A DNA stretch of 64,000 bases, taken from assembly GCA_900470095.1 (NCBI GenBank), contig UBZM01000028.1, positions 62,001 to 126,000 of the forward strand. Reading direction: 5' to 3'. The stretch comes from Hyphomicrobiales bacterium. Its GTDB lineage: Bacteria; Pseudomonadota; Alphaproteobacteria; Rhizobiales; Beijerinckiaceae. Position numbers and translations under genes: made by a program. The notes beneath the pieces were generated by a model. The model saw only the letters and a program-made list of their open reading frames with translations. It was not told where the DNA came from and ran no database searches. Positions 56,151-64,000 of the stretch are shown here, piece by piece (positions within the stretch are counted from its first letter, which is position 1; every line of letters starts with the position of its first letter).

Positions 56151-57524
56151 TCAGCCCCGTGCTGTTGTGAGATCGACACCACCACCGATGACGATCTTGT
56201 CGAGCGCGCCGGCCACCTGTTCGGAGCGCTCGCGAGCCCAGCCGCCGAAGGCGGCGTTGTCATGGAATTTCTGGAGGATATCGGCAGCGGAAAGCGGCTC
56301 ATGCGCCCCGCCGCGCATATGCGGCTGGCGCATCTCGCGCACCGTGCCGTCCTTGAGGATCGCCCTGATATGTCCGCTGAAATTGCGCGGGTACTCGTCC
56401 GCGGGATTAACGACATAGGAAACCCTGGCGGCCAGCGCCCGCACGTTCGCTTCCGCGACGCGCTCCTCGGTGAACTGCCCCAGCCCGGCGCCGCCGTCGC
56501 TGAAGCCGACGGCGACGCAATAGGGCGTCGAGAATTTTGCCGCATAGGCGTTGGGTGGCGCCTGCTTCAGCGCCAGCGGTTCCCAGAGCCGGTGCACGGT
56601 GCCTTCGCCGACCTCGCATTCCAGGCTAACGATGTCCTCGGCCGTCACGCCCTGCTTCGCCAGCGCGATGGCGCAGTCGACGAAGGGCTGGGTCATCGTC
56701 CCGCAGGCATAGGGCTTGAAGGCAAGCGTCTCCAGAATCCAGCTCTCGCCCAACCCGCCGAGCAGCGGCGCGAAATCCGGTGCCTTCGACGGAGCGAAGG
56801 CGCGGTAGAAGCCGTGAGGGCCCTCGATCACGGTTGCCGGTCCGAGGAAGCCCGACTCGGCCAGCAAGGCGGCGCGGATGCCGGCCTGCGCTGCCGCGCC
56901 GGCATGGAGCCGCTTCGTCCAGCTGCCGTCGGCGAGATATTCGATGATGCCGGAGGCTAGGCTGCCGGCGACGCCGATGGCATGCGCGATCAGCTTCGGT
57001 GGCAGGCCAAGGGCGCTCGCCACCGCGGCGGCAGCAGCGGGGGCGCCGATCACTGCGGTCGGGTGGAAGCAGGCCTTGTGGATCGCCTGCGGCGTCACCA
57101 GGCTCATCCGGCACATCAACTCGGTGCCGACTGCAACACCGCGCAGCATCGCTTCGCCCGACAGCCCGCGATGCTCCGCCGCCGCCAGCACGGCCGGCAC
57201 GATCACGGCGCCGGCATGGATCGGCCCGCCCTCGAACGTATCGTCGAAGTCCTCGCCATGCGCCGCGGTGCCGTTGACCAGCGCGGCGTCGTAGGGGCCC
57301 AGGCCCGCTGCATGGCCGATCGCGGTTGCGTTGCCTGACGACGCGGTCGAGGCCAGGGCGGCGCGGACATAGTCGGTGCCACGCGCCGCGACGCAAAGCC
57401 CGGCGACGTCGAGCAGCAGAAGGCGGACGGTCTCCCGCGCCTTGGGGCTCACCGTCGCATGGGCGGCAAAGCTGGCGAGCCGCAGCGCGACCGGCTCGTC
57501 GGCGATCGAAGTCTGGTGGTTCAC
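56151..57524 (-). CDS. MmgE/PrpD family protein 1
   Basis: 457 residues of the family that holds 2-methylcitrate dehydratase, cis-aconitate decarboxylase and related enzymes. Conserved blocks are NGTAAHGEDFDDTFEGGPIHAG near residue 85 (shown in parts) and the helical domain with FHPTAVIGA. Which reaction it catalyses cannot be read off. The start overlaps the tctA stop by four bases; the SDR gene starts three bases after. Distant from the second family member in this operon (60634). Confidence 0.85.
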   Translation of the reverse strand: MNHQTSIADEPVALRLASFAAHATVSPKARETVRLLLLDVAGLCVAARGTDYVRAALASTASSGNATAIGHAAGLGPYDAALVNGTAAHGEDFDDTFEGGPIHAGAVIVPAVLAAAEHRGLSGEAMLRGVAVGTELMCRMSLVTPQAIHKACFHPTAVIGAPAAAAAVASALGLPPKLIAHAIGVAGSLASGIIEYLADGSWTKRLHAGAAAQAGIRAALLAESGFLGPATVIEGPHGFYRAFAPSKAPDFAPLLGGLGESWILETLAFKPYACGTMTQPFVDCAIALAKQGVTAEDIVSLECEVGEGTVHRLWEPLALKQAPPNAYAAKFSTPYCVAVGFSDGGAGLGQFTEERVAEANVRALAARVSYVVNPADEYPRNFSGHIRAILKDGTVREMRQPHMRGGAHEPLSAADILQKFHDNAAFGGWARERSEQVAGALDKIVIGGGVDLTTARG

Positions 57525-59017
57525 GCGTGCGCATCCTTAAGCTTGGCATTGCGCGCGTCGCGGAATTCGCGGACGAGCGAGAGGGTGACGAAAACGGCGG
57601 ATGCGAGCAGCAGGCCGATCGCGATCGGGTCTTCGAGGAAGATCGAATGATCTCCGCCCGAGAGCAGCAGCGAGCGGCGATAGCTCGACTCGACCATGTG
57701 ACCGAGCACGACCCCGAGGATCAGTGGCAGGAACGGGTAGCCGGCGCGACGCATCAAGTAGCCGACGAGGCCCATGCCTAGCGCGATGCCGAGATCGGCG
57801 AGCGAGGTGTTGAGCGTGTAGATGCCCGACAGGATCAAGGCGAGGATGAAGCCGGCGAGATAGGCACGTGGCCGGTTCACCAACCAGACGCAGACGGGCA
57901 GCAGCAGGATGCCGACGACAATTTGCGCCAGGGTCGCGATGAAGGAGCCGAGATAGAGCCCGACCACGACATCGGCGTTCTGCTCGAAGAGGCGCGGCCC
58001 CGGCAGTAGCCCATGGATCAGCAGTCCGCCGAGCAAGACCGCGGTCGAGTTCGAGCTCGGGATGCCGAAGGAGAGCAGAGGGATCAGCGCGGTGCTGGCC
58101 ACCGTGTTGTTGGCGGTTTCGGGTGCTGCGACACCTTCCTCGGACCCCTTGCCGAATTTCTCAGGTTCCTTCGACCAGCGTTTAGCCTCGTTGTAGGAGA
58201 GGAAGGCAGCGATCGAACCGCCGCCGCCCGGCGTCAGCCCCTCGAAAGTGCCGAGCAGGCAGCCGATGAACTGCGAGCGCTTGAGCCTGTTCATCATGCT
58301 CAAGCTGGGGAGGCGGACCTTGACCTGCTCACGCAGGCCTCCGATGTCTCGCGAGCCGGACTGCATCATCAGCTCGCTGACTGCGAAGATGCCGATCATG
58401 ATCAGGACGGGCTCGACACCGCCGAGCAGCTCCGGGCTCCCGAAGGTGAACCGGGTCACCCCCGAGATCGGATCGGTGCCAATGGTGGAGATCATCAGCC
58501 CGACGACTGCCGCGGCGAGACCCTTGAGCAGTGAGCCATTCGTCATCGAAGCGATGACGCTGAGGCCGAGGATGCCGAGCGCGAAATAGGAGGTTGGCCT
58601 GAAGGCGAGTGCGACCCAGGAGAGCGGCTCGGTCAGCATGATCAGCATCAGGAGGCCGAACAGGCTGCCAATGACGCCGGACCAGAGCGAGATACCCAGC
58701 GCCTCGCCGGCCCGCCCCTGCTTCTTCATCTCGTAGCCGTCTATCACGGTCGCGGCGGCCGAGTTGGTGCCGGGCGTGCGGATCAGGATGGCCGGGATCG
58801 AGCCGCCATATTCGGCCCCGATATAGGTGCAGGCCAGCATCACGATCGCTTGCACCGGCGCCATTCCGTAGGTGAAGGGCAGCAGCAGGGCCATGGTGAT
58901 CGAGGCCGAGATACCGGGCAGCGAGCCGCCGATGATGCCCCAGATCAAGCCGACGATCGAGAACAGGATGATCGGGGAGCCGAACAGGAGGTCGAATGCG
59001 ATTCCGAGCGAATGCAT
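57521..59017 (-). CDS. tctA: Tripartite tricarboxylate transporter, large permease TctA
   Basis: 498 residues with about 12 helices. The start at 59017 is the ATG giving MHSLGIAFDLLFG; in-frame upstream residues overlap tctB. Signature blocks: GIIGGSLPGISASITMALLLP, AEYGGSIPAILIRTPGT and FGIPSSNSTAVLLGG. Works with TctB and the periplasmic TctC using ion gradients to import carboxylates. Confidence 0.93.
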   Translation of the reverse strand: MHSLGIAFDLLFGSPIILFSIVGLIWGIIGGSLPGISASITMALLLPFTYGMAPVQAIVMLACTYIGAEYGGSIPAILIRTPGTNSAAATVIDGYEMKKQGRAGEALGISLWSGVIGSLFGLLMLIMLTEPLSWVALAFRPTSYFALGILGLSVIASMTNGSLLKGLAAAVVGLMISTIGTDPISGVTRFTFGSPELLGGVEPVLIMIGIFAVSELMMQSGSRDIGGLREQVKVRLPSLSMMNRLKRSQFIGCLLGTFEGLTPGGGGSIAAFLSYNEAKRWSKEPEKFGKGSEEGVAAPETANNTVASTALIPLLSFGIPSSNSTAVLLGGLLIHGLLPGPRLFEQNADVVVGLYLGSFIATLAQIVVGILLLPVCVWLVNRPRAYLAGFILALILSGIYTLNTSLADLGIALGMGLVGYLMRRAGYPFLPLILGVVLGHMVESSYRRSLLLSGGDHSIFLEDPIAIGLLLASAVFVTLSLVREFRDARNAKLKDAHA

Positions 59018-59027
59018 CGTCGCCTCC

Positions 59028-59525
59028 CTAGAAGAACCAGCCGGGGGGCTGTCGCACGCCGAGCAACCTGACGAAGATCGCCCAGTAGCCGACGGCACCG
59101 CCGACCGCGATCAAGGAGGTCTTCCAGTTCGTAGCCGCGCCCTCGAAGAGGGCGACCGCTCCGATCAGGAGCGCAATGGCTGGCAGGTAGCCGATGATCG
59201 GCACGAGCACCACATAGGCAGCGCCGAAGCCGAGAAAACCGAGCGCGCGGGGCAGGGGGGCAATAGGGTCGTTATCCCCGGATTGAGCGACTGTCACGGC
59301 TTGCTTCGGTACCCGCGTCAGCGCGCCCTCGATAATGGCGCGCGCCACCAGGACCACGCCGAACCCTGCCAGGACGAAGGCCAGGATGCGCGGCAGCCCG
59401 CCCGCGCCGACATCGTCGGCGAGCGAGCTCTCCGCGATGTCGCCGATGCCGAGGTAGTACAGGATCGCGATGGCGAGCACGACGAGCCCACCTGCGAGGT
59501 CCTTCGCTGCTGTTCGCTCAGTCAT
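59028..59525 (-). CDS. tctB: Tripartite tricarboxylate transporter, small permease TctB
   Basis: 165 residues with four helices (about 11-28, 41-59, 92-130, 138-156), normal for TctB. Low sequence conservation is typical of this subunit, so the assignment relies on size, topology and position between tctC and tctA. 10 bases separate it from tctA. Confidence 0.85.
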   Translation of the reverse strand: MTERTAAKDLAGGLVVLAIAILYYLGIGDIAESSLADDVGAGGLPRILAFVLAGFGVVLVARAIIEGALTRVPKQAVTVAQSGDNDPIAPLPRALGFLGFGAAYVVLVPIIGYLPAIALLIGAVALFEGAATNWKTSLIAVGGAVGYWAIFVRLLGVRQPPGWFF

Positions 59526-59574
59526 GCTGCGGTCTTTCCCGAGGGGTTGCGCACATGGTCGCTGGAGAACGGCG

Positions 59575-60537
59575 TCACTTCAGGACGCCGTTCTCCCTCA
59601 GGAAGGCTTCGGTGACGGTGCCGAAGTTCTGGACGAAGCCCTGGTACCGGTCGTGGGGTATGAAGTTCGCGACCAGGCTCTCGGTTCTGTAGACTTTCTG
59701 ATAATCAGGGTCGGCCAGGATCTTGGGCACCGCCTCGTCCCAGATCTTGGTGATCGCCGGTGGCATGCCCTTGGGGCCGGCAAGGCCGCGGAACTTGTCC
59801 AGCGCGATGGCGTAACCGGATTCCTTCACCGTCGGGACGTTAGGGAAGGCCTCCATGCGCTTGGCGTCGAAAGTGGCGAGCAGCCGGATCTTGCCGGCCT
59901 CGAGTTGCGGGCGCAGCTCCGGGATCTCGCCGATGCCGATATCGAGCGTGCCGTTGAGGACGTTGATCATCAGATCTCCGCCACCCTCATGCGAGACCAC
60001 GGCGGGGGTGACGTTGGCCGCCTTCTTGAGCTGCTCTGCCGCCTGGCGCTCCAGCGAGGCCGGGTTGGCCGCGCCCCAGCGCCCGCGCGAGGTCTGCGCC
60101 TTGTCGATCACGTCCTTGAGGGTTTTGTAGGGGCCATCAGTGCGGGTGTAGATCACCTCCGAGTCGGTGAAGAAGTTCACCAGTGGCTCGACATCCTTGT
60201 AGCCGTGCTGGGTCTTCGAGAGCAGCGAGGTGTAGATGTAGGTCGGCGTCGTCGCGTAGAACACGCTGCCGTCGGCAGGCGCCGTCGCCAGCCGCGAGAC
60301 CGCGCGGGCACCGCTGCCACCCTGCACGTTCTCGATGACAAAGGTCGCCTTGATGTATTTCGGCAGGTGCTTGGCCATCTCGCGCAGGAAGACGTCGCTG
60401 CCGCCCCCCGGGCTCGAATGCGTGACGAGCGTCACCACCTTGTGCGGGTAGTCGATCGGCGTTTGCGCGGAGACGCCGCTTGCCAACCAGGCCGAGAGGC
60501 TGGCGGCGACGGCTGTGACGATGGCCGGATGTCGCAT
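59575..60537 (-). CDS. tctC: Tripartite tricarboxylate transporter, binding protein TctC (Bug)
   Basis: Periplasmic receptor of 320 residues from the ATG at 60537. Sec signal (about 1-24, ending VSAQT). The Bug-family start YPHKVVTLVTHSSPGGGSDV and the second contact loop GGSGARAVSRLATAPADG are conserved. Ligand is a carboxylate by family. Located between the second prpD-type gene and tctB, in the same direction. Confidence 0.92.
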   Translation of the reverse strand: MRHPAIVTAVAASLSAWLASGVSAQTPIDYPHKVVTLVTHSSPGGGSDVFLREMAKHLPKYIKATFVIENVQGGSGARAVSRLATAPADGSVFYATTPTYIYTSLLSKTQHGYKDVEPLVNFFTDSEVIYTRTDGPYKTLKDVIDKAQTSRGRWGAANPASLERQAAEQLKKAANVTPAVVSHEGGGDLMINVLNGTLDIGIGEIPELRPQLEAGKIRLLATFDAKRMEAFPNVPTVKESGYAIALDKFRGLAGPKGMPPAITKIWDEAVPKILADPDYQKVYRTESLVANFIPHDRYQGFVQNFGTVTEAFLRENGVLK

Positions 60538-60633
60538 GGTTTCTCTCCCAGAGATCGATGAATGGGCTGCCCTGCTTCGGAGAAGCCTCGTTCGATTCAT
60601 GCGGCGGCGCGGATCATCCCGCGCCAGGCCGTC

Positions 60634-62076
60634 TCACTGCGCGGCGTTGCGTAGCGGCCGGACTGCCGGATTGGTGTCGAATATCAGCTGTTCGACGAGC
60701 ATCTCGACTCGTGGCAGGGCGTCGACACCCCAGGCCAATTCGAGCAGTCTGCCCTGGGCGGCTTCGGTGATCGCGCCCTCGGCGCACATCCCGAACTTGG
60801 CCTCAAGGTCGGCGTCGCTGATCGGGTTGTCTGGGCCGCCACGATAGCGCTCGTCCGCCCATTGCACGAGAGTACGGCCGTCCTTGGTCTCGACCTCGAT
60901 GCGCGAGCGGATCTTGTCGTAGCCGCGCGCATCGATTTCGGGGTCGTTGAGGATTTCGGTGCGCTTCTGCATGTCCTGCATCGCCGGCGAGGCCACGAAC
61001 GGGTCGCTGAATTCGTGATGGCTGGCGCGGCGACAGAGCGCGATCATCGAGAGCAGCGCCGGCATTGAGAACTTGGCCTGGAGATGGTTCTGCGCCAGCG
61101 GATAGCGGATCGGCTCGAGGATGTTCCTGCCGGCAAAGAAACGGATGCGCTCGATCTGCTCGGGCTTGAGGTCATGCGTGAGGACCAGCGCCAGCATCGC
61201 GTCCATCGACTGGTGGGTCAGGATGCCGGACGGGTAGGGCTTGATGCTGATGCCGGGCTCAGCGATCGTCAGCGTCTCGCCGAAGCCCTGCGGCAGCTTC
61301 TCTTCCGAAAGTCCCTCGCCCATCACCTGGAAGAAACCCCAGGGGCCGTCGAGCGCAGCCGGGTCCGCGGTGAAGCCGCGCGCCGCCAGGAGCGCGGCCG
61401 TGACGCCGTTCTCCGAGGCGCGCCCGACATGAAGCGGCTTGGTCATCGTGCCGAAATTGCAGCGGATGCCGGCAGCGAAGCTCGCTGCGATGCCGAGCGC
61501 ATGCGCCACCTCCGCGCCCTTGAGGCCAAGCAGCTTCGCGGCGGCAGCGGCAGCACCGAAGGTGCCGACCGTGCCGCTGCTGTGATGGCCGCGGCGATAA
61601 TGACGTTGCGTCATCCATTCCGAGATCTTGCATTCGACCTCGAACCCAGTCTGGAAAGCGAGCATGAGGCGTTTGCCGTCGACGCCGCCAAGGCGCTGCG
61701 ACAGCACCAGCGCGGCGGTCAGCGGGGGTACGGAGGGGTGGGTCAGCAGGCCGTAGACATGACGCGGGTCGTTCGAAACCTGGGTGTCGTCCCAGTCATG
61801 AGCATGACCGGCGGTGCCGAGCACGCGCGCCGCCAGCGCCGCGGGAACGCGGGTATGGCCCTGGCCGATCAGCAACGCCTCGGCCTTGCCGCCGGTTTCC
61901 GCGGCATCGGCCGCCAGCATGCGCACCGAGTCCTCAAGTCCACCGGCGAGGTAGAGCCCGAGCGTGTCGATGATGCAGCGCCGGCCGATCCGCAGCGCTT
62001 CGGCCGGCAGGCCCTCGTAGCTCGCTCTCTCGATGAATGCGACGGCGGAGGCGGTGACGTGATTGAGCTCGGTCAT
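60634..62076 (-). CDS. MmgE/PrpD family protein 2
   Basis: 480 residues, second member of the family in this operon. Conserved blocks include LGTAGHAHDWDDTQ and HHSSGTVGTFGAAAAAAKLLGL, which differ from protein 1, so the two probably act on different substrates or steps. Follows the gntR gene by 32 bases and precedes tctC by 96. A pair of divergent PrpD-type enzymes around a TTT importer suggests catabolism of a tri- or dicarboxylate such as a citrate or aconitate derivative. Confidence 0.85.
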   Translation of the reverse strand: MTELNHVTASAVAFIERASYEGLPAEALRIGRRCIIDTLGLYLAGGLEDSVRMLAADAAETGGKAEALLIGQGHTRVPAALAARVLGTAGHAHDWDDTQVSNDPRHVYGLLTHPSVPPLTAALVLSQRLGGVDGKRLMLAFQTGFEVECKISEWMTQRHYRRGHHSSGTVGTFGAAAAAAKLLGLKGAEVAHALGIAASFAAGIRCNFGTMTKPLHVGRASENGVTAALLAARGFTADPAALDGPWGFFQVMGEGLSEEKLPQGFGETLTIAEPGISIKPYPSGILTHQSMDAMLALVLTHDLKPEQIERIRFFAGRNILEPIRYPLAQNHLQAKFSMPALLSMIALCRRASHHEFSDPFVASPAMQDMQKRTEILNDPEIDARGYDKIRSRIEVETKDGRTLVQWADERYRGGPDNPISDADLEAKFGMCAEGAITEAAQGRLLELAWGVDALPRVEMLVEQLIFDTNPAVRPLRNAAQ

Positions 62077-62108
62077 GGCGTATCCGGCTTTCTCTTGATC
62101 GATGATCG

Positions 62109-62810
62109 TCAGTTGGTCAGGCGCGGCGGTTGTGCCTCGGCCTTGCCGTAAGCGGCGAGCAGGCGCGCCTTGGCGCGGGCGACATGGTCGGAATGGGCGC
62201 GCTGGGCGCGCTCGGGATCACGGGCGGCGATGGCCTCGACCATCTCGCGATGCTCCGAGTTGGAAACCTCCAGACCGCCGCCCTGCACCAGGCTGCGGGC
62301 ACGAAACAGGTGCAGCTTCTTGACCAGCCCGCGATATTGCGCGGCGAGCGTGCCGTTGCCGCAGGCATCGATGATGAATTCGTGGAAGGCGAGGTTGAGC
62401 GGGTAGTAGCTGTCGAAGTCGCGGTGACGCGCGGCCGCTTCCATCTGCTCGAGATAATCCCTCAACCGCGCCACCTCCGCCTCGCTGACGCGCTCGGCCA
62501 GGAGCTTGCCGGCGAGACCGAACAACACCGTGCGCACATCGTAGATCTCGATGGCCTCCTCGACCGCCGGCTGGCGGATGAAGACGCCACGATTGGGGAT
62601 CAGTTCGACCAGGCCGAGCCCTTCGAGGGCCCGCAGCGCCTCGCGCACCGGGCCGCGGCTGGTGCCGAAGCGGATCGCCAGATGGTTCTCGTTGACCCGC
62701 TTCCCCGGCGGAATTTCGCCGGCAAGGATCGCTCTCTCGATTTCGCGTTCGAGCACGCCCGAAAGCGAGCGTGTCCGCAGAATGGTCAGGGCATCGTCTG
62801 GAATGGTCAT
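62109..62810 (-). CDS. GntR family regulator, FCD subfamily
   Basis: 233 residues. Winged helix with LAIRFGTSRGPVREALRALE (positions about 45-65), then a helical FCD domain with the metal-ligand candidates in YYPLNLAFHEFIIDACGN. First gene of the nine-gene leftward operon, so it probably senses the imported acid. The palindrome AAACTGT-CA-ACAGTTT lies 26 bases before its start, consistent with autoregulation. Confidence 0.9.
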   Translation of the reverse strand: MTIPDDALTILRTRSLSGVLEREIERAILAGEIPPGKRVNENHLAIRFGTSRGPVREALRALEGLGLVELIPNRGVFIRQPAVEEAIEIYDVRTVLFGLAGKLLAERVSEAEVARLRDYLEQMEAAARHRDFDSYYPLNLAFHEFIIDACGNGTLAAQYRGLVKKLHLFRARSLVQGGGLEVSNSEHREMVEAIAARDPERAQRAHSDHVARAKARLLAAYGKAEAQPPRLTN

Positions 62811-62835
62811 GGGCTCTGATATCAGCGTCTACAGA

Positions 62836-62851
62836 AAACTGTCAACAGTTT
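62836..62851. promoter_or_regulatory. GntR operator candidate 1
   Basis: AAACTGT-CA-ACAGTTT is a perfect 7-2-7 palindrome, 26 bases before the gntR start codon. Its TGT-N2-ACA core matches the FCD-GntR type (for example TTGT-N2-ACAA). Confidence 0.65.
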
Positions 62852-63023
62852 GCAATTTTGAGATGATCGTGCTTCCATGGGGTGGGTTGAAGGTCCTTGG
62901 GAAGGGGCGGATCGACGCGGTTTCCCGTCCTCTGAGGAGGCCCCGCCCGGCGGGCCAGCCCGGCACGGCGCGAGGATCCGGGCGGCCGCGCTTGGGCATT
63001 CCGAGGATGATCGTAGAATGCTT

Positions 63024-63035
63024 ATTGTTGACAAT
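63024..63035. promoter_or_regulatory. GntR operator candidate 2
   Basis: ATTGT-TG-ACAAT, a perfect 5-2-5 palindrome with the same TGT-N2-ACA core as the first site, in the AT-rich patch before the ABC ATPase gene. A regulator bound at both sites could control both directions. Confidence 0.6.
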
Positions 63036-63164
63036 CTATAAGATTGGCACTTAGCTCGCTTGAAAATTAGGACGGCGGAGCGGGCACGCCTGCTCACCGC
63101 CGATTCAGAAAAACAAATGCCTGGACCATGGATGTCCAGGCGATATCGCGTCTGGGAGGATGCA

Positions 63165-64000
63165 TTGGCGTTTCTGGAACTTGCCGATCTGACGATGCGG
63201 TACGGGGCGATGACGGTGGTCGATCGCGTCGATCTGAATGTCGAGAAGGGCAATCTCGTCTGCTTGCTGGGGCCGTCGGGCTGCGGAAAGACGACCACCT
63301 TGCGCCTCATCGCCGGCTTCATCACGCCCAAGGGCGGTGAGATCCATGTCGGCGGGCGCACGATCTCGTCGGCCGGCTGGAGCGAGCCGCCCGAGCGGCG
63401 GGGCATGTCGATGATCTTCCAGAGCTACGCGCTCTGGCCGCACATGACCGTTCGCGAGAATATCGGCTACGGCCTCTCCCTCCGGAAGATGCAGTCGGCC
63501 GAGATCGTCCGGCTCGTCGACAAGATCCTCGATGTCACGCGGCTGAAGCCGCTGGCCGAGCGCTACCCGGGCGAGCTGTCCGGGGGGCAACAGCAACGCG
63601 TTTCGCTGGCACGCGCGCTCGTCGTCGAGCCAGAGATCCTGCTGCTCGACGAGCCCCTCTCCAATCTCGACGCCAATCTGCGCGAGGAGATGCGCTTTGA
63701 GATCCGCCGCCTCCACGACGCCTATCGCTACACCACCGTCTATGTGACGCACGATCAGGCCGAGGCCATGACCACGGCCGATCTCATCGTGGTGATGAAC
63801 CAGGGCCGGATCGAGCAGGCGGGGAGCCCCGAAGAGATCTATGAGCGGCCACAATCGGAGTTCGTGGCGCGCTTCCTCGGCGGCACCAACATCCTGAAGG
63901 GCCGTTGGCTCGATGCCGATACGGTCGAGTGCGGCCCGCTGAAGCTTCGCTGCGGCACCGGCGATTTCTCTGCCGGCGGGGATGGCGTCGTCTCGGTGCG
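63165..64000 (+). CDS. ABC transporter ATP-binding protein, 3' part outside window
   Basis: ATPase of an importer of the polyamine/iron/sugar (CysA/PotA-like) group. 278 codons are visible from a TTG at 63165, placed by GGGAGGA five bases before. Walker A GPSGCGKTT (36-44), signature LSGGQQQR, Walker B LLLDEP with the D-loop SNLDANLREE and the switch His in YVTHDQ are intact. The frame continues into the TOBE-like domain at the edge. The permease and binding protein, and therefore the substrate, are outside. Possibly regulated by the neighbouring GntR protein. Confidence 0.9.
   Translation, partial: MAFLELADLTMRYGAMTVVDRVDLNVEKGNLVCLLGPSGCGKTTTLRLIAGFITPKGGEIHVGGRTISSAGWSEPPERRGMSMIFQSYALWPHMTVRENIGYGLSLRKMQSAEIVRLVDKILDVTRLKPLAERYPGELSGGQQQRVSLARALVVEPEILLLDEPLSNLDANLREEMRFEIRRLHDAYRYTTVYVTHDQAEAMTTADLIVVMNQGRIEQAGSPEEIYERPQSEFVARFLGGTNILKGRWLDADTVECGPLKLRCGTGDFSAGGDGVVSV

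Larger units (their letters stand above)
62811..63164. other. Divergent control region of the gntR operon and the ABC gene
   Basis: 354 bases without a gene. It contains two GntR-type sites (62836-62851 and 63024-63035), a GC-rich tract (62880-63000) and an AT-rich patch around 63015-63070. No additional RNA or small gene was seen. Confidence 0.55.

Overview
The window is high-GC chromosomal DNA of an alphaproteobacterium of the order Hyphomicrobiales. The pointers are the hemC-hemD-mic60-hemY order with divergent tsaD, ftsEX-ydcF-plsC next to a divergent zinc-ribbon gene, a CpdR-like regulator, a Mur/Fur-type manganese system, GTTC-N7-GTTC LexA boxes and GANTC/CtrA-like promoter elements. 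The gene set looks Bosea-like, but that genus call is only an impression. No transposase, integrase, CRISPR array or rRNA was seen. One tRNA gene is present.

Layout. 1-0.6 kb: 3' truncated mntH (manganese Nramp) with two operator-like boxes. 0.75-2.6 kb: cpdR-hpt and a zinc-ribbon membrane protein. 2.9-6.7 kb: ftsE-ftsX-ydcF-plsC, then a small gene behind a double LexA box. 6.7-12.4 kb: chaC, a DUF2125 gene, rpoH, an rluD-type gene and hemY. 12.4-18.9 kb: a hemD-mic60 in-frame fusion, hemC, tsaD, gpsA, an L,D-transpeptidase and an EVE-domain gene. 19-23 kb: tetR-DUF418 and acs. 23-27 kb: mur/fur divergent from sitABCD. 27-35.5 kb is accessory: an LLM oxidoreductase, tetR, a CoA-transferase with an enoyl-CoA hydratase, and a gntR-TRAP transporter set. 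36-46 kb is housekeeping: rpsU, proBA-nadD-rsfS-rlmH-envC-ctpA, a polysaccharide deacetylase, rppH, hisE and tRNA-Arg. 47-53.7 kb: an MFS transporter and cyoABCD-surf1. 53.7-62.8 kb: one nine-gene leftward operon (gntR, two prpD-type genes, tctCBA, SDR, TauE/SafE, enoyl-CoA hydratase). The window ends inside an ABC ATPase gene.

How it fits together. Manganese uptake is doubly encoded (mntH, sitABCD), and both loci carry the same TGCAA-N5-TTGCA boxes beside a Fur-family regulator, so a manganese regulon can be read from the window alone. The two accessory catabolic loci share close enoyl-CoA hydratase paralogs (about 78% identical by eye). Each has its own secondary carboxylate importer (TRAP or TTT) and its own GntR regulator, which suggests parallel routes for related organic acids. 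The most unusual points are the inverted double LexA operator on an uncharacterised gene, the hemD-mic60 fusion, the SDR lacking its catalytic Tyr, and the uncharacterised TTT/PrpD operon with matching GntR-type sites at both ends of its promoter region.
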